Shown: positions 1-7,316 of the stretch, piece after piece
How positions within the stretch are numbered: the first letter of the stretch is position 1
How the letters are laid out: every line of letters begins with the position of its first letter
Assembly (NCBI GenBank): GCA_023142595.1
Contig: JAGLJF010000015.1
Location: 1-33,999, forward strand
Source of the DNA: Minisyncoccota bacterium
Lineage (GTDB): Bacteria; Patescibacteriota; Minisyncoccia; JAHIHE01; JAGLIN01
Length of the DNA: 33,999 nt
Direction of reading: 5' to 3'
Notes under the pieces: model-generated
Seen by the model: only the letters and a program-made list of their open reading frames with translations
Databases searched by the model: none
Told to the model about the DNA's origin: nothing
Program-made: the position numbers and the translations under genes

Positions 1-150
1 TTTACCTTACCAACAAGCTGATAGTGCGTGGGCTCTTCTCAAAGCGATAAATCTTTACCCTTTCGGGACCATCAAATATTAGCTTCAATTTCTCGAAGTT
101 ATTCTTGACTTTGAGGTAGATTCCCACGTTATACTCACCCGTTTGCCGCT

Positions 151-473
151 CCCAGCACCTTCCTGCTTGCTTTATACATTAATTCATAGTGAGTCAAAAC
201 TAATTCTCTTCTTTAGTTCAGAAAAAGCTTTGCCATATTTTTTTAATGTATTTTCTCTTTTAATCGCATCAGACTTTAAAACATAAGATTCATAATAAAC
301 AAGTTTCCATGGTCTAAATTTTTTAGTATGAGAAGATCCTCCATTATTATGTTCTGAAAATCTTTTCTTCAGATCTCCAGTAAATCCAATGTAAATTTTG
401 TTTTCATTTATACTTTTTAGAATATAAAGATAAAACATAATTTTGATATTAAAGTAAACAAAAAGGTGCTGGG
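151..473 (-). other. IVS-like stem-bounded insertion in 16S helix 6
   Basis: Segments 450-473 and 151-174 are complementary over 24 positions: 11 perfect Watson-Crick pairs (CCCAGCACCTT/AAGGTGCTGGG), then 13 more positions with three G-U pairs and one A-C mismatch. The enclosed loop is about 275 nt and is almost filled by the GIY-YIG ORF (255 nt). Too little sequence is left for a group I or group II intron core. The arrangement resembles rRNA intervening sequences that are cut out by RNase III at a long stem, leaving fragmented but functional rRNA. Whether the insert is excised, retained or cleaved is not visible here. Confidence 0.8.
184..438 (-). CDS. GIY-YIG nuclease encoded inside the 16S rRNA helix-6 loop
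   Basis: This is an 84-aa single-domain GIY-YIG protein of the UPF0213/YhbQ type (COG2827). The first strand carries FYLYILKS (the GIY position), followed by KIYIGFTGDLKKRFSEHNNG (the YIG position plus the catalytic Arg region), then KLVYYESY and a conserved acidic position in the AIKRENTLKK helix. The ORF track gives 109 aa from an ATG at 513, but that start lies in conserved 16S sequence (ATGAACGCTAGCGGC). The ATG at 438 gives the normal family length. The stop is 9 nt from the inner end of the flanking stem. No Shine-Dalgarno site is visible. The gene lies in the sense direction of the rRNA and would be transcribed with it. A homing role is inferred from the family and position. Confidence 0.85.
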   Translation of the reverse strand: MFYLYILKSINENKIYIGFTGDLKKRFSEHNNGGSSHTKKFRPWKLVYYESYVLKSDAIKRENTLKKYGKAFSELKKRISFDSL

Positions 474-504
474 CGCTCGACTTGCATGCCTTATCCACGC
501 CGCT

Positions 505-535
<31 letters not shown>

Positions 536-770
536 AATAAAGTTAAGAGTCCTATTTCAACAAATTGAAATAGATCATTCTTAAAGTATATTTAAATATA
601 ATTTAACAAAATTAAATTTGTCTAAATTATAAAAAAGTTTCATTCTGAATCTTTCCATAAATAAATTTATGAAATAATTTTTAGGACAACTGCACAAAAT
701 TTATAATAATAAGTTGTGTGATTGTGATTTATTTTATTCACTTGTCAATGAACTCGTTTCTTACTGAGTC

Positions 771-798
771 ATAATAGCACAAACAAAACACCTGTCAA
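771..798 (-). promoter_or_regulatory. Proximal rRNA promoter
   Basis: On the minus strand this is a perfect -35 TTGACA (793-798), a 16-nt spacer and -10 TATTAT (771-776) with an upstream TG (TGCTATTAT, extended -10). It is one of the best matches to the sigma-70 consensus in the window. It lies about 220 nt upstream of the mature 16S end, as expected for a primary rRNA promoter. Confidence 0.8.
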
Positions 799-874
799 GC
801 CTTTTGAAAACTTAACAAAGTACTTTTAAAATTTGTATTTAATTTTCGTAAGTTTTATTAATAACCGTATTTCT

Positions 875-903
875 ATCTTATATTAAGGAATGACTTATGT
901 CAA
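875..903 (-). promoter_or_regulatory. Distal rRNA promoter
   Basis: The minus strand reads TTGACA (898-903), a 17-nt spacer and TAAGAT (875-880). It lies about 100 nt upstream of the proximal promoter and faces the same way, giving the tandem arrangement common for rRNA operons. A third, weaker extended -10 (TGCTAAAAT) lies further upstream. Confidence 0.65.
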
Positions 904-964
904 ATATTGGGTTCATTTTAGCATACTAACATTTCAGCAAAAACTGTAGCGAAAGAGTTAATTT

Positions 965-1864
965 TTAGTCAGAATATTTTAAATCTTTAATTTCTTTATT
1001 TCCTAATTCCTTATATAAAATGTCCATTAATACGCCTATAACCTTAAGAAAAGCATCATAATTTTCTTTTGCATTAAAAACCATATGAATTTTTTCTTTT
1101 TTACTTTTAGAAATAAAAGTATTGAAATGTTCAATAGTAGAAATTGTTGGATGCGTTTCAGTTGAAATACCCGTATACACATTTTTTATAAAATCAGTAG
1201 TAATAACGGAAGGAAATATACCAATTTTTTTTATTTTCTCTATTAATGTTTGAAATCTTTCATTGCCTTTTATTACATTACCATAATTCACCTTGCTGTA
1301 TCTGTAATATTTAAATCCAAAATTACTTTTAAAATCTTTTTCTTTTCTGCTTGAAAGTAAATTTAAGTTATTAGTAGAAAAAAAATTCTCAATATCGTCT
1401 GGAACAAGTTGTGAAATTTTAGAATATTTTTTTAAAAAATCAATATAATTTTTCCTACCATTTTTCACAGCATTTATACAATTAATATTTGAAGGATCGA
1501 AAGCAAGAATATCTTTATTCATAGAGTGAATATTTATTTTTTCACTAACCGCAAGAGAAAAACAAAGATTATTTTTTTCTTGATCGCTGGCTTTTGATAC
1601 AATTTCCAAACTCGTAAGAAAAAGTTCTAATAAAAACCTAACACCATTAAACTTGGTATTATAAAAAAATCTATATAATTCTAATCCATCTGAATCTTCC
1701 AAAGAATCATTTTGGTCGGATATAGAGAGAATGTATATTGAGAAGAATATATTAAGTTGCTCTTTGAGAATATCATTAAATAATATATTATCTAAATTTA
1801 AACAAAAAGTATCACGCTCATTCTCCAAACTCTTACCAATCAATGATGGTTTTATTTTCTCCAT
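965..1864 (-). CDS. Hypothetical protein, 299 aa
   Basis: I do not recognise this protein. It is soluble (no signal peptide, no clear membrane segment), Lys/Asn/Ile-rich and mostly helical by eye. The C-terminal third contains VYTGISTETHPTISTIEHF, followed by a long hydrophobic helix (FLKVIGVLMDILYKEL). The Y..xS...HP pattern is loosely reminiscent of DUF5677-type proteins, but that is only a guess. It starts with an ATG directly after the left inverted repeat of the GIY-YIG cassette and ends about 60 nt before the rRNA promoter region. No terminator is visible between it and the rRNA promoters. It sits between mobile-looking sequence and the rRNA operon, so it may be accessory. Confidence 0.7.
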   Translation of the reverse strand: MEKIKPSLIGKSLENERDTFCLNLDNILFNDILKEQLNIFFSIYILSISDQNDSLEDSDGLELYRFFYNTKFNGVRFLLELFLTSLEIVSKASDQEKNNLCFSLAVSEKINIHSMNKDILAFDPSNINCINAVKNGRKNYIDFLKKYSKISQLVPDDIENFFSTNNLNLLSSRKEKDFKSNFGFKYYRYSKVNYGNVIKGNERFQTLIEKIKKIGIFPSVITTDFIKNVYTGISTETHPTISTIEHFNTFISKSKKEKIHMVFNAKENYDAFLKVIGVLMDILYKELGNKEIKDLKYSD

Positions 1865-1887
1865 ATATAATCAATGAACATATTATT

Positions 1888-1923
1888 CTGTCATCCTGAA
1901 CTTGTTTCAGGATCTTTATTGAT
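1888..1923 (+). repeat. Left terminal inverted repeat of GIY-YIG cassette
   Basis: A palindromic terminus, ctgtcatcctgaacttgtttcagg followed by atctttattgat. The core CCTGAA/TTCAGG can fold as a hairpin. It matches the right terminus in inverted orientation at 30/36 positions. Confidence 0.75.
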
Positions 1924-1929
1924 TTACTT

Positions 1930-2223
1930 CTAATTAATATTCAAATCAACAAAACCAGGATTTTCAGTTGTGATTAAATTCATTTTCCATTTCCTATGCC
2001 AGTTTTTTAATTGTTTTTCTCTTGCAATTGCCGATTCAATATTATTTGTTATTTCATAATAAACCAATTTACAAAGATTATACTTTTCAGAAAATCCTTT
2101 TACTAATTTATTCTTATGTTCATAGACTCTTCTTTGTAAGTTATTAGTAACTCCAATATACAACACAGCATCATTGATATTTGTCATAATATAAACATAA
2201 TATGTTTTGCTTGTTCTATCCAT
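1930..2223 (-). CDS. GIY-YIG nuclease (YhbQ/UPF0213-like) in an inverted-repeat cassette
   Basis: A single-domain GIY-YIG protein: YYVYIMTNINDAVLYIGVTNN carries the GIY and YIG strands, LQRRVYEHKN the catalytic Arg region, and AIAREKQLKNWHRKWK the conserved acidic/basic helix. The family length is about 80-100 aa. The ORF track starts at a TTG (2232); the ATG at 2223 is an equally good start just before the domain and is used here. It is a different subtype from the copy in the 16S gene: it has the KQLKNWHR motif typical of many stand-alone YhbQ-like proteins and a C-terminal NPGFVDLN tail. The close fit between gene and repeats suggests that the nuclease acts on its own termini, but this is not shown. 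Confidence 0.85.
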   Translation of the reverse strand: MDRTSKTYYVYIMTNINDAVLYIGVTNNLQRRVYEHKNKLVKGFSEKYNLCKLVYYEITNNIESAIAREKQLKNWHRKWKMNLITTENPGFVDLNIN

Positions 2224-2234
2224 AATTTTCAATC

Positions 2235-2270
2235 TTCAATGAAGATTCTGAAATAAATTCAGAATGACAG
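2235..2270 (-). repeat. Right terminal inverted repeat of GIY-YIG cassette
   Basis: The plus strand reads ttcaatgaagattctgaaat and then aaattcagaatgacag; its reverse complement matches the left terminus at 30/36 positions. The core TTCTGAAataaaTTCAGAA is a perfect hairpin. Confidence 0.75.
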
Positions 2271-2289
2271 AAATTGTTATTTCCAATTG

Positions 2290-2347
2290 TCATTACACTA
2301 CATGTTTTATTCTATACGTTACACGTCTCGCGTTATACGTTATACAC
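2290..2347. repeat. Degenerate short tandem repeat next to smc
   Basis: Between the GIY-YIG cassette and the smc stop codon the sequence is made of variants of a 7-8-nt unit (tacgttacacg, cgcgttatacgttatacac). The function is unknown. It may be a slippage-prone spacer. The plus-strand ORF across it (2274..2456) is repetitive and not credible. Confidence 0.45.
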
Positions 2348-4624
2348 CTACTTCCCCACATCTTCCAAATTCAAAGAAATAATCTTCGACACACCATCAT
2401 CCATCATGGTGACGCCGTATAAAATTCCTGCTTGTTTCATCATCTCACGATTGTGAGTAATGATAATAAATTGTGTGCTTTTTGAAACATCTCCAATAAT
2501 CTCAGAAAGTTTGGCTGAGTTTGCTTCGTCAAGCGCTGCATCAATTTCATCAAGCACAGAAAACGGTGGCGGATTATTGGCAATGATAGCAAAAAGAACC
2601 GCGATAGATGCAAGCGCCCTCTCTCCGCCAGAAAGCATATTCAAACTAGAAATTTTCTTTCCGGGAGGAGTCACATTGATTTCAATCCCAGCAATTCTCT
2701 TTTGCTTTTCAGGTTTTTCAATGTCAGAATTTTCATCTTCTGCCGAATTCTCATCGCCGTCCTCTCCATCTTTTTTATCCTCTTTGTTTTCAGAATATTT
2801 AATAGACAAATTTGCCTTTCCACCTCTGAAAATAATCTTGAAATATTTATCAAATTCTTCATTAATCTTTTTAAATGAACCTTTGAAAATTTCTTCAATT
2901 TTTCGATCAAGCTCTTTGATAACCTCTCGAAGTGCATCCGAAGCTTGTTGTAAATCATTTGCCTGCGCAGAAAGAAATTCAAACCTATTTTGAGTTTCCT
3001 CGTACTCTTCAACAATCAAAGGATCAATCCCACCAATTTGTTCAAGCTGAAATTTCAATTTTCGAATTTTTGCTCTGCATTCTTCTTGATTAAAATAATT
3101 TCCATCACTATCTTTTTGTATATTATTATTTTGCAAATTTTCCAAAAATTCCATTCCCTCAAATTCCTCTTTGATTTCATTAATCAAATCTTCTTTTCGC
3201 ACTTCAAACTTTGCCAATTCAATATTAACTAAATTTAAATTATCCTTGAACCGATCTAGCTCATTTTGCTTTATCCTTAAACTTCTTTCCAATTCAAAAA
3301 ACAATTTTCTTCTCTCTTGTTCATCTAAATTCAACCTATTAATTTTTTCTCTGACTTCTCGATGCCCATCATTAAATTCTTGAATTTTACTTTCAAATTC
3401 TTGTTTTTCTTTTTCCAGTTTTAGAAAATTAGTGTCATCAAAAATAATCTTCTGATCATTATAGTTGATTTTTCCAGATTGAACTTCCGCAAATAAAAAT
3501 TCAATTTTCTTTCTAACTTCAACACTGTCCTTTTTAATTTTCTCGACATCCGTCATATCTTTTTTATCAAAAAGACTGAGAAATCTATTATATATTGAAA
3601 TTATGCTAGAAAGCTTTTCCTTAACATATCCAAGATTAATCGGAACATATTCCGGATGCTCAATTTTATCCTTTCTTTCATTTTCAATTTGAATTCTTCC
3701 ATCAATAATTGAAACATTTCGAGCCAATTCATTCAATTTAGTTTGAAAAACTCCCAGATCTTCTTGAAGCTTATTTAATTGAGGTTGATAGTTTTCATTT
3801 TTATTATCATTTTGAGAAAGTTTGATTTGAATTTGTTCAAGTTCTTTTGACGCATCACCAATCAATTTATCAAGATTTTCTCTATCAGTTTGATTCTTTT
3901 TATTGTTCTGATTTAAATTTTTCCAAACATTGAAATACAAATTCTCCTGCTCACTTTTCAAGCCTTCTTCAACTTCTCCTCTTTTTTGAGCACGCGTAGC
4001 TTGTCTTCGAAGCGATGTGAGTCTCGGTTCAATTTCACTTAAAAGATCTGTCACTCTCTCCAAATTTCTTTTTGTCGCTTCCAATTTATTAATCGCTTGC
4101 TGTTTTTTGATCTGGAATTGCCTTACGCCAGTCGCCTCTTCAAAAATTACCATTCGCTCCGCTGGAGTTGCTGCCAAAATTGAATCAGCCATTCCCTGAT
4201 TGATAACGCAATAACCTCTTTGAGAAACTCCAGATTTTGCCAACAAATCAATAATGTCACCCAGTCTAACTTTTGACTTATTGATCAAATATTCACTATC
4301 TCCATTTCGAAATATCTTACGAGTAATAACAACTTCATCAAAATCAATTGGAATTTTTTTATCATTATTATCCAAAAAAAGCGAGACACTAGCTGCGCTC
4401 ATTTTTGCTTTTTTGTCAGTTCCAGTGAAAATGATATCCTCACTTTTTTTCCCTCTCAAGCTTTTCATACTTTGCTCGCCCAAAACCCACTTCACTGCAT
4501 CAGCAACATTTGACTTTCCCGAACCATTTGGACCAACAATAGCTGTCACCCCTCTCGGAAAATCTAAAACAGTCTTGTTTGCAAAAGACTTAAACCCAGT
4601 TGTTTCTATTTTCTTTAAATACAT
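2348..4624 (-). CDS. smc: Short SMC-family chromosome segregation ATPase without a recognisable hinge
   Basis: The N-terminal head has MYLKKIETTGFKSFANKT and the Walker A GPNGSGKSN (residues 31-39). The C-terminal head has the ABC signature LSGGERALASIA and the Walker B/D-loop FSVLDEIDAALDE. From the ATG at 4624 the protein is 758 aa, against about 1150-1200 aa for ordinary bacterial SMC. The coiled-coil arms are much shorter. The middle, where the globular hinge belongs, instead carries a short helical segment (YVKEKLSSIISIYNRFLSLF...VEKIKKDSVEVRKKIEFLF). An acidic insert (EDKKDGEDGDENSAEDENSD) lies in the C-terminal head before the signature. The start upstream of MYLKK in the ORF track is unlikely because the family begins here. 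It is the last gene of the operon with CYTH-CYTH-ndk. Confidence 0.9.
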   Translation of the reverse strand: MYLKKIETTGFKSFANKTVLDFPRGVTAIVGPNGSGKSNVADAVKWVLGEQSMKSLRGKKSEDIIFTGTDKKAKMSAASVSLFLDNNDKKIPIDFDEVVITRKIFRNGDSEYLINKSKVRLGDIIDLLAKSGVSQRGYCVINQGMADSILAATPAERMVIFEEATGVRQFQIKKQQAINKLEATKRNLERVTDLLSEIEPRLTSLRRQATRAQKRGEVEEGLKSEQENLYFNVWKNLNQNNKKNQTDRENLDKLIGDASKELEQIQIKLSQNDNKNENYQPQLNKLQEDLGVFQTKLNELARNVSIIDGRIQIENERKDKIEHPEYVPINLGYVKEKLSSIISIYNRFLSLFDKKDMTDVEKIKKDSVEVRKKIEFLFAEVQSGKINYNDQKIIFDDTNFLKLEKEKQEFESKIQEFNDGHREVREKINRLNLDEQERRKLFFELERSLRIKQNELDRFKDNLNLVNIELAKFEVRKEDLINEIKEEFEGMEFLENLQNNNIQKDSDGNYFNQEECRAKIRKLKFQLEQIGGIDPLIVEEYEETQNRFEFLSAQANDLQQASDALREVIKELDRKIEEIFKGSFKKINEEFDKYFKIIFRGGKANLSIKYSENKEDKKDGEDGDENSAEDENSDIEKPEKQKRIAGIEINVTPPGKKISSLNMLSGGERALASIAVLFAIIANNPPPFSVLDEIDAALDEANSAKLSEIIGDVSKSTQFIIITHNREMMKQAGILYGVTMMDDGVSKIISLNLEDVGK

Positions 4625-4736
4625 TAAGTTAAATTGATATATTGATAAACAAATATTCACGGAATTCAGATTTCAATCTGTAAGTCTTAAAATTTGTAAT
4701 TTAATTTTATTCATTATTCCCAAGCAAAATTCAAAC

Positions 4737-5345
4737 CTATTCCAAAATTCCATCCAAATTAACATCATATAAAATTTCTTCCGCAATCAAGCGATAATCG
4801 AAAATATCTTCTTCGTTAAACCAAAGAGAAATCTCAGCTCCTGCATCTTCAAGTGAACCAGAAGAATGAATCAAATTTCGAATCGGTCTACCATCAACAT
4901 CGGCCATTTGGTATGAATCCAATGTATAATCCCCTCGGATTGTTCCCACATCCGATGAAAGCGGTTCAGTTCCACCAGTGATTTTTCGCACAAGTCCAAC
5001 AGCTTGATTTCCCTCCCAAATCATTGCAATAACTGGACCAGAGGTCATATATTTTTTCAAACCATCAAGCACCTTTTGTCCAACCGCTTTTTTATCTCTT
5101 GATGGCGGTTCAACTCCTCTTCTTTCATAAGAAGATATTGATTTTTCTCCAACTTTCTCAACCCATTCTGGATCGATTAAATAATGTTGCTCAACTTTTT
5201 CTTCGGTTGCTTGAATCATTTTTAATGCTTTCAGTTTCAAACCAGTTCTTTCATATTTCTTAATTATCTCGCCAACCAATGTCCTTTGAATTCCATCTGG
5301 TTTAATAATTACCAGCGTTTGTTCTTTCTTCGGATGATTTTCCAT
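4737..5345 (-). CDS. ndk: Nucleoside diphosphate kinase
   Basis: It transfers the gamma phosphate from NTPs to NDPs through a phosphohistidine. The N-terminus QTLVIIKPDGIQRTLVGEII is the family signature. The active-site His is H160 in NLIHSSGSLEDAGAEISLWF. ITGGTEPLSSDVGTIRGDY is the canonical nucleotide-binding loop. At 202 aa it is longer than typical NDK (about 140-150 aa): there is an insert around residues 55-90 and a C-terminal extension (DYRLIAEEILYDVNLDGILE). It lies 18 nt after the second CYTH gene and upstream of smc, in an apparent operon. Confidence 0.95.
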   Translation of the reverse strand: MENHPKKEQTLVIIKPDGIQRTLVGEIIKKYERTGLKLKALKMIQATEEKVEQHYLIDPEWVEKVGEKSISSYERRGVEPPSRDKKAVGQKVLDGLKKYMTSGPVIAMIWEGNQAVGLVRKITGGTEPLSSDVGTIRGDYTLDSYQMADVDGRPIRNLIHSSGSLEDAGAEISLWFNEEDIFDYRLIAEEILYDVNLDGILE

Positions 5346-5363
5346 TTTTTTATTATTTAATTA

Positions 5364-5987
5364 TTAACTTATGAGATTTATTATAGCATTCAAATTATCT
5401 TTTTCATAATCGAATACTCCATTTGCTTCTATATTTAATTTTCTAATATATTCATAAAAATCTTCTTTTTCAAAAATACTAAGACCTAACTCTCCGATGA
5501 ATTTCGATATTTTATCTATCGCTTCTTGTTTTGAATTTTGATCTGCCATGATTTCTGCCTCAAAAAATCGACTATGAATCTGATGAGGATTATTACATTT
5601 TTTCATTTCATGAATAGTAATTTCGATCCCATCTATATTATATTTTTTAATACTTTTATGTGCGGTGATACCTTTTTTATAGCCGAGCATAGCCATGAAT
5701 GCCAACGCATTTTTCAAATTACCTCCTTCGATGAAAACTGATACTTCCTCACGCGCATGACCACCAAAAGTTCCTTTTTTCACAATCAACTCAACTTCTC
5801 CATTTGTTATTCTTGCTCTGATGTCGGATTTTCTTCCACTCACCCCTTCCAAAAAAGTTGAATAATCCACCAAAAATCTATTTTGTTCATCCACAAACTC
5901 ACCACTTTCATCCAAATATTCTATCAGTTTTTTATTAGAATCTTCATCAAGAGGACCCCTAAGTTCAACTTCAATATTTTTTGTCAT
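5364..5987 (-). CDS. CYTH-superfamily triphosphate-binding protein (second of a pair)
   Basis: It opens with NIEVELRG, the ExExR-type strand of the CYTH fold. It is followed by DIRARITNGEVELIVKKG and REEVSVFI, alternating charged strands as expected in the triphosphate tunnel, and by IEITIHEMKK and FFEAEIMA. CYTH proteins include class IV adenylate cyclases, thiamine triphosphatases and inorganic triphosphatases; the substrate cannot be told here. It starts 8 nt after the first CYTH gene ends and ends 18 nt before ndk. It is diverged and may be non-catalytic, because some acidic positions are hard to assign. Confidence 0.7.
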   Translation of the reverse strand: MTKNIEVELRGPLDEDSNKKLIEYLDESGEFVDEQNRFLVDYSTFLEGVSGRKSDIRARITNGEVELIVKKGTFGGHAREEVSVFIEGGNLKNALAFMAMLGYKKGITAHKSIKKYNIDGIEITIHEMKKCNNPHQIHSRFFEAEIMADQNSKQEAIDKISKFIGELGLSIFEKEDFYEYIRKLNIEANGVFDYEKDNLNAIINLIS

Positions 5988-5995
5988 TAAAATTA

Positions 5996-6538
5996 TTAAT
6001 TATTTAAAATTTCCTGCATTAAATCTCCATATTTTCTATTTTCTATTTTTACATTTGAATCAATCTTTTTTAATAAATTTAAACACTCTATCCTTGCTTG
6101 ATTTTCATCTTCTGAAAATTCGACCATCTTTTCAATTTCAATAAAATCTCCCAAACAATCAACGCTATCAATACAAATCGTAAAATTATTATATAAATAT
6201 ATTTCCCTTGATTTTGAAACTACAAAAACCTCTTTAAATTTCAATTTCTCCAAAAACTTTATTCCAATTTCAATCTCACTTAAGCTGGTTTCAATTTCAA
6301 ATCCACCTTTTTGTCTGAAAATTTCTTTAAATTCTAACGTTTTTTTATTTTCAACCTCTCTTATCCTAGCACTTAAACCTCCCTCAACAATCATATTATC
6401 TGAATCTAAAAACATAGGATTTCCAAAAACCCTATCAATTTGTTTCTCAGTTTTATTATAAATTGCACCAATTTCTTTCAATTTTTTTTGAAATTCATCC
6501 TTACCTTCTATTCTCGCTCTAATCTCAACTTCAATCAT
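5996..6538 (-). CDS. Class IV adenylate cyclase / CYTH-domain protein
   Basis: The start MIEVEIRARI is the classical ExExK/R signature of CYTH enzymes. LSARIREVENKKTLEFKE and GGFEIETSL supply the basic and acidic tunnel residues. FTICIDSVDCLGDFIEIEKMVE is the typical C-terminal CyaB-like segment (the LGxFxEIE pattern). At 180 aa it has normal family length. It is the first gene of the CYTH-CYTH-ndk-smc operon, with a strong promoter 26-54 nt upstream of its ATG. It may act as a triphosphatase or an adenylate cyclase; the neighbouring ndk fits a role in (tri)phosphate metabolism. Confidence 0.85.
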   Translation of the reverse strand: MIEVEIRARIEGKDEFQKKLKEIGAIYNKTEKQIDRVFGNPMFLDSDNMIVEGGLSARIREVENKKTLEFKEIFRQKGGFEIETSLSEIEIGIKFLEKLKFKEVFVVSKSREIYLYNNFTICIDSVDCLGDFIEIEKMVEFSEDENQARIECLNLLKKIDSNVKIENRKYGDLMQEILNN

Positions 6539-6563
6539 AAATTCATTTATTGTTCATAGTTTC

Positions 6564-6592
6564 TTTATATCATAATTTTTCAAAATTTGCAA
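6564..6592 (-). promoter_or_regulatory. Promoter of the CYTH-CYTH-ndk-smc operon
   Basis: The minus strand has -35 TTGCAA (6587-6592), a 17-nt spacer and an extended -10 TGATATAAA (TATAAA at 6564-6569), 26 nt upstream of the first CYTH ATG. Confidence 0.75.
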
Positions 6593-6625
6593 TCAATAGT
6601 TATAAACTTTACCATTAACAAAACC

Positions 6626-6656
6626 AAAAAAGAAGTGTTCATCTCGAAACACTCCT
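6626..6656 (-). terminator. Rho-independent terminator after the secreted-protein gene
   Basis: The minus strand reads GTGTTtcgagatgAACAC followed by TTCTTTTTT, just after the stop codon at 6678. Confidence 0.8.
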
Positions 6657-6677
6657 TTCTTTAATTCTTTGTTTAAC

Positions 6678-7145
6678 TTATTTATTCAAATAATCACATT
6701 GTCCATCACCATCTGCATCAACGTATCTCCCACCAGAATTTTGACCTCTTTGTGAATTATCTTTCATTCTATTATAATTTCCTTGTCCTCCTTTTTTCAC
6801 ATTGCCATTTCTGCCTTGTCCTTGACCAAGTCCAAGTTCAGCACGAATTGCATTCACACCTTCAATGTCACCTGCCAATCGCAATTCCCTCATTTCAACA
6901 AATTTAGCAAAATTTTCTTCATTACTAACTACTTCCATCATACGACCATTTTTCATATCGCCTCGAGCTTCTTTCCAAGCATTGAAATCTTTATTTTCAA
7001 ATGCTTCAGTCATTGCTTCATGTCTTTCGGAAGTGTAATTTGGACCTTCAACATTTGGATCTCCTTGATAAGCATAAGCCGAGCTAAGCCCCAAACTCGC
7101 AACACCAAGCATCAAAAGAGAAAGAGTTAAAATTTTTGTATTCAT
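6678..7145 (-). CDS. Small secreted protein with a DxDGDG calcium-binding-like motif
   Basis: The 155-aa protein has a clear signal peptide (MNTKILTLSLLMLGVASLGLSSAYA, probable cleavage after AYA). The mature part is helical and rich in charged residues (RHEAMTEAFENKDFNAWKEAR, FAKFVEMRELRLAGDIEGVNAIRAELGLG), then a Gly/Asn/Gln linker, then a C-terminal YVDADGDGQCDYL. The last motif resembles the EF-hand/dockerin loop DxDxDG. I do not know a function. It is probably exported and may be surface-associated. It follows the ECF sigma/anti-sigma pair, separated from it by a terminator and a 340-nt structured gap, so it has its own transcription start and could be a target of that sigma factor. Confidence 0.8.
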   Translation of the reverse strand: MNTKILTLSLLMLGVASLGLSSAYAYQGDPNVEGPNYTSERHEAMTEAFENKDFNAWKEARGDMKNGRMMEVVSNEENFAKFVEMRELRLAGDIEGVNAIRAELGLGQGQGRNGNVKKGGQGNYNRMKDNSQRGQNSGGRYVDADGDGQCDYLNK

Positions 7146-7316
7146 AGTTTTAATTTAATGATTATTTTTTAGATATTTTAATTGATTAAATTTCAATTGT
7201 TGTCGACTTTTCTGCCTAACGAACTTTTCCATTAAAGAGGATAATGGATGTCGCCTGACCTCTTCTATAATTATTACAATCCAAAAGCAAATTTTATTTC
7301 AATCTTTATAAACAAT

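Larger units (their letters stand above)
541..964 (-). promoter_or_regulatory. rRNA operon leader and upstream promoter region (no gene)
   Basis: This 424-nt stretch between the 16S 5' end and the upstream ORF has no credible coding sequence on either strand. It holds at least two promoter matches facing the rRNA (separate entries) and AT-rich leader sequence. A short hairpin ATTTCAAcaaaTTGAAAT (553-570) lies just upstream of the mature 16S end and could be part of the precursor-processing structure. No obvious boxA was recognised. Confidence 0.7.
1888..2270. mobile_element. GIY-YIG cassette with 36-bp imperfect terminal inverted repeats
   Basis: The left end (1888-1923, ctgtcatcctgaacttgttt...) and the reverse complement of the right end (2235-2270, ctgtcattctgaatttattt...) match at 30 of 36 positions. 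Each end is itself a short palindrome (CCTGAAcnngTTTCAGG type). The 383-bp unit contains only the GIY-YIG gene: the stop codon lies 6 nt inside the left repeat and the start 11 nt inside the right repeat. A third copy of the terminus occurs alone at 19167-19192. No clear target-site duplication was found. The call as a mobile unit is inference from the symmetry and the repeated termini. Confidence 0.65.

Noticed and set aside
151-473. Group I or group II self-splicing intron in the 16S gene
   Set aside because: The insert outside the ORF is under 50 nt on top of the flanking stem, far too short for a catalytic core, and the helix base is preserved on both sides.
638-655. Sequence tttcattctgaatcttt in the rRNA leader, resembling half of the GIY-YIG terminus
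   Set aside because: It would need a 12-nt internal deletion of the palindrome; about 15 matching AT-rich positions can occur by chance.
2460-2993. 177-aa plus-strand ORF opposite smc
   Set aside because: Antisense shadow of a well-supported gene; low-complexity Ser/Phe/Leu composition typical of reverse-frame reading. The same applies to the other plus-strand ORFs inside comEC, nrdD, ftsZ, ftsA, hisS and uvrA.
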